Assembly: GCF_030462585.1 (NCBI RefSeq)
Contig: NZ_JASMRU010000042.1
Location: 1-39,260 of the forward strand
Source of the DNA: Pseudomonas sp. CAN1
GTDB lineage: Bacteria; Pseudomonadota; Gammaproteobacteria; Pseudomonadales; Pseudomonadaceae
Direction: 5' to 3'
Length of the DNA: 39,260 nucleotides
Shown here: positions 9,001 to 16,159 of the stretch, in pieces
Numbering within the stretch: the first letter of the stretch is position 1
How the letters are laid out: each line of letters begins with the position of its first letter
Translations under genes and position numbers: made by a program
The notes under the pieces: generated by a model
What the model was told of the DNA's origin: nothing
Seen by the model: only the letters and a program-made list of their open reading frames with translations
Databases searched by the model: none

Positions 9001-11259
9001 GAGGATGTCGCCGAGGAACTGCTCGTGGTCGCCGAAGCGGCTTTCCAGCTCCTCCAGCTGCACCAGCAGGCGCGACAGCTGCTCGTCGCAGCGCTCGGGG
9101 TCCTGCGCCTGGGCCAGGGCGTTGGTGATGCCCTGGCCGAACAGTTTGAACTGCGCACCGAACTGCGCCACCGTCTCGCTGGAGCCCAGGCCCTTGCGGC
9201 GCTGCTCGGCGCGGGCCTTGGCCTGGTTCAGGCGGGCGTAGATCTCGGAGATGGATTCGATGATGCGGGTGCGCTGGGTGGCGTCGTCGATCTGCAGCGA
9301 AGCCATCAGGCTCGACAGCATGTCGAGGTCGGCAGCCATGGCCTGCAAGGCCTGCAGCGGCTCGGCCAGTTGCGCCACGCTCTCGGCCTTCTGCGCCTGG
9401 GCGTCGAGCGCCTCCAGGCGGGTGACGAAGGGCTGCAGGGCCTGCTCGCTGGCGAGGAAGGTCGCGGTGGCCGCGGCGATGCGTTCCTGCGCCTGGAGCA
9501 GCTCGGCTTCCATGGCGTCGATGCGGACGACGTCGATGTAGCGGTAGTCGCGGATGGTCAGCAGCAGGCCGCGCTGGGCGGTGATGCCGTTGAGCGCGTC
9601 GACGAAGCTCTGCGCCTGGTCCCAGCTGTCCGGCAGCAGGCTGTCGAGGAGCGCCTTCTGCTTTTCCTCGGCGCCGACCATGGCCTGGTCGGACTGGCGG
9701 CGGATGCTCTCGACCTTCTCGTATTCGTCCAGCACCAGCTCGGCGGTGGCGGCCACTTCGCGCAGCAGCGGCGCAAGGCCGTCCAGCTGCTCGCTGCCCA
9801 GCCAGTGGTAGACGTCGAACAGGCGGCGGGTGTTCTGGCACAGCAGCGAGTAGCGCTGCACCGAGACCGCCGGGGTGTCGATCTCGCGGCACAGGTCGTA
9901 GAGGTCGGAAACCCCGCGCACCAATTCGGCATTGCCGATGCGCCCGAGGAAACCGCTGCGTGCCGGCTGGCGAGCGGCGTACTCCTCGGTGCAGAACGGC
10001 GTCTGCCAGACCTGCATCGGATGGATGCGCGTGGGCTCGTCGCCTTCGGCGGCGAAGATCACCATGCGCCCGTCCTCCAGGCGCGCGTAGCCATGGCCGA
10101 ACAGCGGGTTCTGCAGCTGGCGATTGATCATGTTGTAGGTGAGCAGCACCGCCCTGCCCTGCTCGGGATGGTAGAAGACGTACTGCACGTCTTCGCCGTT
10201 GGGCGAGCGCACCGCGCGCTTGAAGCGCATGCCTTCCATGGACTGCTCGAAGGTCTTGTACTCGCCGCTCTGCAGGTAGTAGCCACCGGGGAAGATGATC
10301 CCGTGGTCCTCGGGCAACTGGACGCAGGCGAGGCCGATGGCGTCGATACGCTCGACCTTGCGGGTCAGGCCGTTGAACACCAGGTAGCGCCACTTTTCCT
10401 CGCGATACGGCAGCACCTTGAGCAGCACCAGGCTGCCCAGGCGGGCGAACTCGATCTGGGCGTCGTCGAGGGACTGGGTCTTGTCCAGCACCTCCTCGCG
10501 GTAGATACCCAGGCCGTCTTCGGTGTTGTTCTCGACCTTGATGGTGAGGTCGCCACCGATGGTCTCGACAAAGACCGTGTCGAGGATGTTCAGGTGCGGG
10601 AAGCGGCCCTGGACCACCATCTCGCGGGTGGCCTTCTTCCACTCGAAGTCGAACGGCGCCGGCAGCGCGATATCGCGCTCGCCGCGGTTGTCGATGTAGC
10701 GCACCTCGCGGCCATCGCTGGACAGGGACCAGCGGAACACGCGGATGTCGGTAATGCGCTCGCCGATCTGGAAACTCGCCAGCAGCTTGCCGTCGCGGAT
10801 CGCCAGTTGCAGCAGGCGGGTGTTCTTGTAGTAGGTGTAGAGCTCGTTGAAGTCGTTGAGGAAGCCCTGGGCGGAGAGGAAGGAGCCCTCCAGCGGCACC
10901 GGCTCGGCCTCGTAACCTTCGCCCTCGGGCACCAGGCGATACAGCGAGAAGACATCGGCGACGCTGGTTTCCTTGCGCAGGCCGATGAACACGTTGTAGC
11001 CGAACAGCAGGCAATCACCGACCTGGACGATGTCGCGGGCGATGCAGTTGTTCTCGGTACGGATGCGCACCCGCCCGATGACATCCATGTGGCTGTCACC
11101 GAACTCCTCCAGGCGTTTCTGGTTCAGGCTCTCGGTGGTCTGCCGCAGGCGCTGGCCCTGGTCCAGCAGGCGTTTCTGCAACACCTCGTAGGCGCCGCCT
11201 TCGGCGACGGCCTTGTCCAGAACATCCTGTACGGGGGTTGCGGCTTGGGCATCCGACAT
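6010..11259 (-). CDS. Giant DUF3686/AAA+ ATPase ('DNA repair ATPase' family)
   Basis: The 1749-residue cytoplasmic protein has three parts. Residues about 40-470 form a beta-rich domain that I recognise as DUF3686, the N-terminal part of the family loosely named DNA repair ATPase. Residues about 480-900 are predominantly heptad-like coiled coil, rich in Gln, Glu, Ala and Leu. The C-terminal third carries an AAA+ module with Walker A PPGYGKTT (about residue 1296), Walker B VMLYVDDIQH (about 1358), a sensor-1-like MSGNPYTESG and a candidate arginine finger in MLANRADIYN. The ATG at 11257-11259 is preceded by AGGAAG. A TerB gene lies 89 bp upstream and the rhomboid start overlaps the stop. I infer a remodelling ATPase acting on the PspA/flotillin assembly. 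The repair label rests on annotation habit, not on anything seen here. Confidence 0.85.
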   Translation of the reverse strand: MSDAQAATPVQDVLDKAVAEGGAYEVLQKRLLDQGQRLRQTTESLNQKRLEEFGDSHMDVIGRVRIRTENNCIARDIVQVGDCLLFGYNVFIGLRKETSVADVFSLYRLVPEGEGYEAEPVPLEGSFLSAQGFLNDFNELYTYYKNTRLLQLAIRDGKLLASFQIGERITDIRVFRWSLSSDGREVRYIDNRGERDIALPAPFDFEWKKATREMVVQGRFPHLNILDTVFVETIGGDLTIKVENNTEDGLGIYREEVLDKTQSLDDAQIEFARLGSLVLLKVLPYREEKWRYLVFNGLTRKVERIDAIGLACVQLPEDHGIIFPGGYYLQSGEYKTFEQSMEGMRFKRAVRSPNGEDVQYVFYHPEQGRAVLLTYNMINRQLQNPLFGHGYARLEDGRMVIFAAEGDEPTRIHPMQVWQTPFCTEEYAARQPARSGFLGRIGNAELVRGVSDLYDLCREIDTPAVSVQRYSLLCQNTRRLFDVYHWLGSEQLDGLAPLLREVAATAELVLDEYEKVESIRRQSDQAMVGAEEKQKALLDSLLPDSWDQAQSFVDALNGITAQRGLLLTIRDYRYIDVVRIDAMEAELLQAQERIAAATATFLASEQALQPFVTRLEALDAQAQKAESVAQLAEPLQALQAMAADLDMLSSLMASLQIDDATQRTRIIESISEIYARLNQAKARAEQRRKGLGSSETVAQFGAQFKLFGQGITNALAQAQDPERCDEQLSRLLVQLEELESRFGDHEQFLGDILAKREELLETFEAHKQSLLDERQRKAQGLLDAARRILESLARRTAKFAQAEELNAFFAADPLILKLRELAQRLRELKDSVKADDVEARLKGARDQAVRALRDKTELFEEGGNVIRLGPRHRFSVNTQELDLTLMPRGDELYLHLTGTEFLEPLRDAELEGLKAFWQVSLESESEQLYRAEYLAGQVLDAAAEGRENLSLDGLRQLLQQPEELSRVIRDFAAPRYREGYEKGIHDHDAAAIIAQLLPLRESAGLLSHAPLPRAVAALYWDLQREVEGPAQWPERARTSRHIQQLFGQRAGLLDLQREIAGTLDRFLASEPLGLAPADVQEAAEYLVSELAAERIEFTFSKYARQLQEALKLRLQGARMWDDYQQALARLQGRPAAQWALAGNWLRGLCSESEYAGFADYLPEAVALSLLAEDFPRRVSEVDLRFVVSNLMGEHPRIQERSLSLAVDDFAARLRQHREAFLPGLQRYQALRQGIIGREREALRLAEFKPRPLSSFVRNKLINDVYLGVIGDNLAKQMGTAGENKRTDLMGLLMLISPPGYGKTTLMEYVAHRLGLIFMKINGPALGHEVRSLDPAQAPDATSRQELEKLNLALEMGNNVMLYVDDIQHTHPEFLQKFISLCDGTRRIEGVWKGRTRTYDMRGRKFCVVMSGNPYTESGDVFKIPDMLANRADIYNLGDTLGGMQEAFALSYIENGLTSNPVLAPLATRDMADVYRFVAKAEGKPFSANELSHSYSGAEVNEITTTLQRLMQVRDVVLKVNQQYIASAAQADHYRTEPPFKLQGSYRNMNKMAEKISAVMNDAELLQLLADHYQGESQLLTTGAEENLLKLAELRGNQSAEQGERWAQIKRDFLRNKSMGGSDADTGARVVAQLNDLVEGVRNLARQPEAQPTGQLPWEELLAGLEKLVQKPANLEIEVVAPAQQGVREVLEGLAASLENGVLPLIKVMDKKIDVDLRTHHRISDISSRLNQLGEMLGAPAAPAPGSDPA

Positions 11260-11348
11260 CGTGGTCTTCCTGAATCTGCGCTGTCTGCAAGCGTGCCCCC
11301 GGCGCAAGCGGCGGGGACCTGGAGGTGGGGAACCTGGGGTGACGCCGA

Positions 11349-11588
11349 TCAGGCGCCGATCTTGCGGGCGACCTCGGCGATCTTCTCGCGCATCGCCGGG
11401 TCGAGCTCATCGGGCTTGACCAGCGCGACGATCTTTTTCAGGACGCGGACCTCGTTGTCGTCGATCACGCCATCGCGCTCGGCGATCGCCAGCAGCGCGC
11501 CCAGCTCGTCGACATCCAGCCGGCCGTCATTGGCAAAACACTGGATGGAGCGGAAGGACAGTTCGAGGTAATCCCTGGATTCAGACAT
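11349..11588 (-). CDS. TerB-like small acidic protein
   Basis: The product has 79 residues. Its central LLAIAERDGVIDDNEVRVLK segment matches the TerB/DjlA-type helical motif (ADG-ID-E), which is associated with metal binding in the tellurite-resistance system. It is shorter than classical TerB (about 150 residues), so it may be a minimal domain. No signal peptide or membrane segment is seen. It lies between the flotillin gene (120 bp upstream, with a hairpin in the gap) and the giant ATPase gene (89 bp downstream). TerB domains paired with large AAA+ ATPases are a recurring theme, and a scaffold or adaptor role is inferred. Confidence 0.75.
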   Translation of the reverse strand: MSESRDYLELSFRSIQCFANDGRLDVDELGALLAIAERDGVIDDNEVRVLKKIVALVKPDELDPAMREKIAEVARKIGA

Positions 11589-11624
11589 GACTGGTTCCCT
11601 GTGCAGTGACGAATCGGTGGGGCA

Positions 11625-11649
11625 CGCCGCAGCGGTTCAGGCTGCGGCG
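11625..11649 (-). other. Intercistronic hairpin between flotillin and terB genes
   Basis: CGCCGCAG (11625-11632) and CTGCGGCG (11642-11649) form a perfect 8-bp stem with a 9-base loop inside the operon. No T-tract follows on the minus strand, so it is more likely an mRNA stability or processing element than a terminator. Confidence 0.45.
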
Positions 11650-11708
11650 AGCGATGGAGGGACGTGGTTCAGCTCGCGGAGCGACTGACGACCCTCTCAG
11701 GTGCAGGC

Positions 11709-13757
11709 TCAGGCTTCTTCGACGTTGCTCGCCGGGGCCGGTGCGACCACTGCGGGCTTGCCGTTGAGCAGGCGCGCGAGCACGTCCTGCACCACCGGGC
11801 TCTTGCCCACCACGCCTTCGATGGCCTTGCCCACCGAGAGCGACTTGGCGAAGGAGTTGAAGAAGTCGCCTTCGCCGCCGACGATCTCGATCTTCGCCTT
11901 GCCCAGCGCGGTGGCGAGCACCTCGGCCTGGTCCTTGGCGATGTCCTTGTTGGCGGCGATGGCGGCCATGGCCTCCTCGAAGCTCTTCTCCAGCTGCATG
12001 CGGAACTCTTCGTGCTGGCGTGCGCTGTCGCTCAGCGCATCCAGCGCGCCGAACTTCTTGCCCAGGCCCTCGGCCTCGGCGTTCAGGCGCTCCAGCAGGA
12101 TTTCCGCTTCCGCCGAACCCAGGTCCTTGGTGGCCTTGGCCTTGGCGGCGCCGAGCTGTTCCTCGCCGCGCGCCTGGGCGCCGAGCTTCTCTTCCAGCAC
12201 CTTGGCTTCGGCCAGGCCGTCCTTCTCTTTCGCAGCGGCGCTGGCTTCCAGCACACGGGCATCAGCCAGGCCTTTCTCCTGCTCGCCACGGGCCTCGGCA
12301 ATAAGCTGCTCGGCGCGTACGCGGGCTTCGGCCAGGCCTTCCTTCTCTTTCGCCGCCGCAGTGACTTCCAGCACCCGCGCATCGGCCAGTCCGGGCGCGG
12401 CGCGCTCGGCCTCGATGCCTTCGGCCAGACGCTTCTTGGCTTCGGCGGTCTTGGCCGCGGCTTCCAGTTCGGCCTGGGCCAGGTTGTTGATTTCCACCGC
12501 CTTGTGCTTGGAGCGGGTCTCGTCGGCTTCGGCCTGCTTGACCTGACGCACCAGTTCCTGCTCGGCTTCGGCCTGGGCCTGCAGCACGATGACCTGCTTG
12601 GCGCGCTCGGCCTCGGAGATCTCGCGCACTTCCTTGATGCGTTCCTCTTCCTGGGCCACGGTCTTCTCGACGGCGACGCGGTCGCGGATCACGTTGGCGA
12701 TGTTCTTGCGCTGTTCTTCCAGCGCCTTTTCCTTCTCGATGCGCTGCAGCTCGACTTCACGCTCGCGGGCGACGATCTCCAGGTCCTTGGCGCGGGTGAC
12801 CTTCTCCACCTCGATCACCACGGCGCGCTGGCGGTTCTGCTGGGCCACTTCCACTTCGCGCTGGTGATTCTCGACGCGCACGTCGATTTCCTGCTGCGAC
12901 TGGATGCGCGCCTGTTCGGCCTTGAGGCGTTCCTCTTCCTTGACCTTGGCGGTCTCGGCTTCCTCGCGGGCGCGGATGGTTTCGATCTCGCGCTTCTGCC
13001 GGGCCTCGGCGTCGGCCTGCTGGCGTTCCAGGGCCAGGGCGGCCTCGCGGGTCTCGACGTTCTTCTTCTGGATCGCCAGTTCCTCGTTGCGCTCCAGCTC
13101 GTTGGTGATCACGTTCTGCGCGGCGGTCAGTTCGGTGATCTTGCGGATGCCCTCGGCGTCGAGGATGTTGCTCGGGTCCAGGGAGCTCTTGGCGGTCTGC
13201 TCCAGGTAGTCGATGGCGACGTCTTCCAGCGCGTAGCCGTTCAGGTCGTTGCCGATCACCTCGATGATGCGGTCGCGGAAGTCCTGGCGGTTCTCGAACA
13301 GCTGGACGAAGTCGAACTGCTTGCCGACGGTCTTCAGCGCTTCGGAGAACTTGGCGTTGAACAGCTCGTTCACCGCCGCGCGGTCGGAGGCACGCTCCAC
13401 GCCGATGGCCTTGGCCACCTTGAGCACGTCTTCCTGGGTCTCGTTGACGCGCAGGTAGAAGGCCACGGTGATGTCCGCGCGCATGTTGTCACGGCAGATC
13501 AGGCCGTCCTTGCCGCGGCGGTCGACTTCCAGGGTGATCAGGGAGATACGCATGTACTCCTTGAGGTGGATCACCGGGTAGACCAGCGCGCCGGTGAAAT
13601 GCACCTTGGGCGTCGAGGACATGTCGTTGACGATCAGCGCGGTGCCCTGCGAGACCTTGATGTAGAAGGCCTTGAAGAGGGCCAGGATGCCGACCACGAA
13701 CAGGACGACAAGGCCAAGCACGGTCAAGAAGGGCATCACCCACTCTATGTTGTTCAT
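11709..13757 (-). CDS. yqiK: YqiK-type flotillin (SPFH/band-7 protein)
   Basis: The 682-residue protein begins with a single N-terminal membrane helix (about residues 6-27). An SPFH/band-7 domain follows (about 30-200, including TGALVYPVIHLKEYM and DRRGKDGLICRDNMRADI), then about 350 residues of charged coiled coil rich in Glu, Ala, Arg and Gln, and a flotillin-like C-terminal region. YqiK scaffolds membrane microdomains in the inner membrane. It is longer than E. coli YqiK (553), partly because of a tandem 40-residue repeat at about residues 454-533. The ATG at 13755-13757 has AGGAG ten bases upstream; an ATG nine bases earlier is possible but sits almost on the ribosome-binding site. It follows yqiJ by 36 bp. 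Confidence 0.92.
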   Translation of the reverse strand: MNNIEWVMPFLTVLGLVVLFVVGILALFKAFYIKVSQGTALIVNDMSSTPKVHFTGALVYPVIHLKEYMRISLITLEVDRRGKDGLICRDNMRADITVAFYLRVNETQEDVLKVAKAIGVERASDRAAVNELFNAKFSEALKTVGKQFDFVQLFENRQDFRDRIIEVIGNDLNGYALEDVAIDYLEQTAKSSLDPSNILDAEGIRKITELTAAQNVITNELERNEELAIQKKNVETREAALALERQQADAEARQKREIETIRAREEAETAKVKEEERLKAEQARIQSQQEIDVRVENHQREVEVAQQNRQRAVVIEVEKVTRAKDLEIVAREREVELQRIEKEKALEEQRKNIANVIRDRVAVEKTVAQEEERIKEVREISEAERAKQVIVLQAQAEAEQELVRQVKQAEADETRSKHKAVEINNLAQAELEAAAKTAEAKKRLAEGIEAERAAPGLADARVLEVTAAAKEKEGLAEARVRAEQLIAEARGEQEKGLADARVLEASAAAKEKDGLAEAKVLEEKLGAQARGEEQLGAAKAKATKDLGSAEAEILLERLNAEAEGLGKKFGALDALSDSARQHEEFRMQLEKSFEEAMAAIAANKDIAKDQAEVLATALGKAKIEIVGGEGDFFNSFAKSLSVGKAIEGVVGKSPVVQDVLARLLNGKPAVVAPAPASNVEEA

Positions 13758-13793
13758 TGCGATCATTCTCCTTTGATGCAGAGGTGGGCCGGG

Positions 13794-14438
13794 TCAGATG
13801 CCCCGGAACTCGTCCTCGGTGATGACCCGATAGGCGTGCTGCGCCTCCAGGTATTCCAGTAATACGACACGGTCGCCGCGCTTGAGGCCCTTGGCCTCGT
13901 CGGTGCGAATCTTCAGGATCAGGCCGGCGCCGCCGTCCTCGAGCACCGCCTCGCCGTGCTCCAGGGTGACCCGACCACTGCGCACCACGGCGGTCTGGCC
14001 AAGCACGCTCTTGCTGGTGACGGCCTCGGCCTTGCGGAACAGCGGGCGCAACGGGCTGCAGATAGTCGCAGCCACCGGCAGCGACAGCGCCAGCGCCGCC
14101 ACGGCGATCAGCAGGCCCAGCGGATAGCGCAGGATGCCCAGCGGCAGGTGGCTGAGCAGCAGGAGTTCGGCGAAATAGCTGAGGAACCAGGCGCTGGCAG
14201 CCAGCAGGCTGAGCACCAGGGTGACCGGCACACCGTTGAGCTTGAGCTTCGACAACAGGACGGCGATGCCCTCGGCGCTGCCGGAGCCGCCTTCGAGCAG
14301 CGAGTCGGCCTCGACGTCCAGCAGGTCGATATCGACCAGGCCGAACGCGACGATCGTCCAGTAGATGATCGCCAGGCACAGCAGGAAGCTGAACAGCACG
14401 GTGGGGAATGACAGTGCAGTCTGCAGGAAGATTTCCAT
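13794..14438 (-). CDS. yqiJ: YqiJ-type inner-membrane protein with OB-fold (NfeD-like)
   Basis: The 214-residue protein has three to four transmembrane segments (about residues 10-32, 70-95 and 100-125) and a C-terminal soluble beta domain (LGQTAVVRSGRVTLEHGEAV and GDRVVLLEYLEAQHAYRV) of the NfeD/OB-fold type. Its length and layout match E. coli YqiJ (209, DUF1449). NfeD-type partners accompany flotillins across bacteria and probably help to place or regulate them. The flotillin gene starts 36 bp downstream, the same pairing as yqiJ-yqiK in E. coli. Confidence 0.88.
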   Translation of the reverse strand: MEIFLQTALSFPTVLFSFLLCLAIIYWTIVAFGLVDIDLLDVEADSLLEGGSGSAEGIAVLLSKLKLNGVPVTLVLSLLAASAWFLSYFAELLLLSHLPLGILRYPLGLLIAVAALALSLPVAATICSPLRPLFRKAEAVTSKSVLGQTAVVRSGRVTLEHGEAVLEDGGAGLILKIRTDEAKGLKRGDRVVLLEYLEAQHAYRVITEDEFRGI

Positions 14439-14502
14439 CGCCTTTCTATCCCTGAAAAAGCCGGGCGACGCCGTTCGGAGCCGCCCTGTAGAACGTGGTG
14501 AA

Positions 14503-15198
14503 TCAGGCCTTGCCCTTGTCCTTCAGGCGCGCCAGCACGCTGTCGGCGCTGGTGCCTTGCGCGACGATGCCGGCCGCGCGCAGCTTGGCGTCGAGGTCGT
14601 CATCCGGGTTGCTGGTGGTGGCCAGCTCCGCGGCCGCCTCCATCTTCGCCGCGCGCTCGGCCTGCTGGCGCTTGATGCGCTCCAGCGATTCCACCGCGGT
14701 GTGCAGGCGGGTCTGCGAGCCGCTGTAGCGCTGGGCAACCGCCATCTGCGCCTTCTGCACGCTCTCGGTGGCTTTGACGGTATCCACCTGCTGTTTCAAG
14801 TGTTTGATGTTGCCTTCGGCCTGGCTCACCGACTTGCGCAGCTGGGCAACGCTGGCGGCGAACCCGCCGGCCTGCTCGCGCTCCACCGCCAGTTCGTTCT
14901 CCAGGTTGGCGATCTTTTCCGCCACTTCCTTGGCCAGGGATTCATTGCCCGATTCGAGGGCCTTCAGCGCGTAGCTCTCGTACTCGGCGACCTTGGCGGC
15001 GCACTTGGCAGCGCGTTCCTCGGCGAGTTTCTGCCGCGCCATGATCTCCGCCAGGGCTTCCTTGGACTTGCGCAGTTCCAGGTCCGCGTCGCGGATTTCC
15101 TGGTCGAGAATGCGCAGTGCCTGGCTGTCGACGATGGCTTCGCCGGCTTCGTTGACGCCGCCGCGCAGTGCGGTCAGCAGCTTGCTCCATACGTTCAT
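14503..15198 (-). CDS. yjfJ: PspA/IM30-family membrane-stress protein (YjfJ type)
   Basis: The 231-residue, almost fully alpha-helical coiled-coil protein begins MNVWSKLLTALRGGVNEAG, a PspA-type amphipathic N-terminus. A long heptad region runs from IRDADLELRKSKEALAEI to QAERAAKMEAAAEL. E. coli YjfJ has 232 residues. PspA/IM30 proteins are bacterial relatives of ESCRT-III that bind stressed inner membrane and form helical or rod-like polymers. The ATG at 15196-15198 has GGAGG seven bases upstream. The gene starts 14 bp after the DUF2170 gene, as in the yjfI-yjfJ pair. There is no PspF/PspB/PspC homologue in the window, so control must differ from the classical Psp system. Confidence 0.92.
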   Translation of the reverse strand: MNVWSKLLTALRGGVNEAGEAIVDSQALRILDQEIRDADLELRKSKEALAEIMARQKLAEERAAKCAAKVAEYESYALKALESGNESLAKEVAEKIANLENELAVEREQAGGFAASVAQLRKSVSQAEGNIKHLKQQVDTVKATESVQKAQMAVAQRYSGSQTRLHTAVESLERIKRQQAERAAKMEAAAELATTSNPDDDLDAKLRAAGIVAQGTSADSVLARLKDKGKA

Positions 15199-15212
15199 GT
15201 GCGTCCTCCAGG

Positions 15213-15833
15213 TCAGGCCTGAGCCTTCAGGTAGCCTTCGTAGGCCTCGGTAGCCCTGATCACGTTGCCGGCCAGCGTCTCGATCTCGTACACCACGTTG
15301 GAGAGGATCGAGGCGGCGCTCAGCGCGCCGAACATGGTGTAGCAACGCTCGCCGTCGGGCAGCGTCTCCAGGCCGATGCTCGACAGCGGGAACAGCCGGC
15401 GGCTGAGCAGCACTTCCTCGTTGAAAGCGGCCAGGTCGGTCACGTCGCTCTGCGGCCAGAGCAGCGCCTCGACGATGATCTGCTCGCCATGCAGGGCGAC
15501 GAACAGCGGCAGGTCGCCGAATTCGTGCATGACCACGTGCAGGCTCGGCTCGGCGCCTTCGAGCAGCTCGATGCTGGCCTCGCCGCGGGTGAACAGCTCC
15601 GTCGCGGCCAGGGCCTCGCCGAGGGCTCGCGCATTCCAGATCTGAGGCATTTCCATGTCCCCCTCCTTTTCCAGATTGACCGGCCCCGGCTGGGGCTGGC
15701 GCAGCTTGCGTTCAACCGCCAGGAGCGCGTGGGCGTGCTCCGGCAGTATCCAGACTTCCTTCTTGACCAGGCCCTGATCGCGCAATCGCTGGCGAAACAG
15801 GCGCTGGTAGTGCGCTGAACTTTTGCTTTCCAT
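15213..15833 (-). CDS. yjfI: RHH-like DNA-binding domain fused to DUF2170 (YjfI-like)
   Basis: This protein has 206 residues. Residues about 6-45 (YQRLFRQRLRDQGLVKKEVW, then ILPEHAHALLAVERKL) have the basic helix, strand and two-helix pattern of ribbon-helix-helix proteins and resemble MazE-type DUF3018 antitoxins. After a linker, residues about 70-206 match DUF2170, the domain of E. coli YjfI (133 residues), ending VYEIETLAGNVIRATEAYEG. I choose the ATG at 15831-15833. Alternative GTG/ATG codons at 15851-15863 would run through the upstream palindromic operator. As first gene of the operon and preceded by tandem palindromes, it is probably the autoregulator that couples the system to its signal; this is inferred. 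Confidence 0.8.
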   Translation of the reverse strand: MESKSSAHYQRLFRQRLRDQGLVKKEVWILPEHAHALLAVERKLRQPQPGPVNLEKEGDMEMPQIWNARALGEALAATELFTRGEASIELLEGAEPSLHVVMHEFGDLPLFVALHGEQIIVEALLWPQSDVTDLAAFNEEVLLSRRLFPLSSIGLETLPDGERCYTMFGALSAASILSNVVYEIETLAGNVIRATEAYEGYLKAQA

Positions 15834-15848
15834 GGGTACACCATAGAA

Positions 15849-15884
15849 CATCACATGTAACACCGCAACTCATCACATGTGATG
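15849..15884. promoter_or_regulatory. Tandem palindromic operator upstream of the PspA/flotillin operon
   Basis: CATCACATGTGATG at 15871-15884 is a perfect 14-bp palindrome. Its left ten bases, CATCACATGT, recur exactly at 15849-15858, 22 bp (two helical turns) away. The pair lies 16-51 bp upstream of the chosen start of the RHH-DUF2170 gene, where a repressor would cover the promoter. Tandem short palindromes one or two turns apart are typical ribbon-helix-helix targets. Confidence 0.6.
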
Positions 15885-16127
15885 TTTTCGACAAACATTT
15901 CGGACGCACAGGAGCAAGCCCGAGCCAGGGCCCGAGGGACACGAAAAAGGGAAAAGTGGGGGCCTACGAAGACTCCATCCCTGGTGGTCGTGCACGCGCT
16001 TTCCTTAGCGGGACCGATTAAGCCCTGTGCAGCCGCCCAGGTAAAGGCGCCAGCGACGGGGCGTTGGGCTGAATCACAAAAATCCCGCCACGGGGACCTG
16101 ATATCCCCGGGAGCAATGCTCTAGGCT

Positions 16128-16147
16128 AGGCAGGATTTTCCCTGCCT
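16128..16147 (+). other. Hairpin just upstream of the CoA-transferase gene
   Basis: AGGCAGG (16128-16134) and CCTGCCT (16141-16147) form a perfect 7-bp stem with a 6-base loop, ending 12 bp before the start codon. It may be the terminator or leader structure of a short upstream transcript, or may influence translation of a gene that has no clear Shine-Dalgarno sequence. The rest of 15885-16159 contains only a short GGGGA/TCCCC inverted repeat (16092-16108) and no gene that I can support. Confidence 0.4.
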
Positions 16148-16159
16148 CACGGATGCGCC

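Noticed and set aside
8236-11571. Very long plus-strand open frame (1111 codons) opposite the giant ATPase gene, with others of 709 codons at 6100-8229 and 732 at 11664-13862
   Set aside because: They mirror genuine minus-strand genes in high-GC DNA where stop codons are rare. Their translations are low-complexity Gln/Ala/Leu/Gly strings without domains or ribosome-binding sites.
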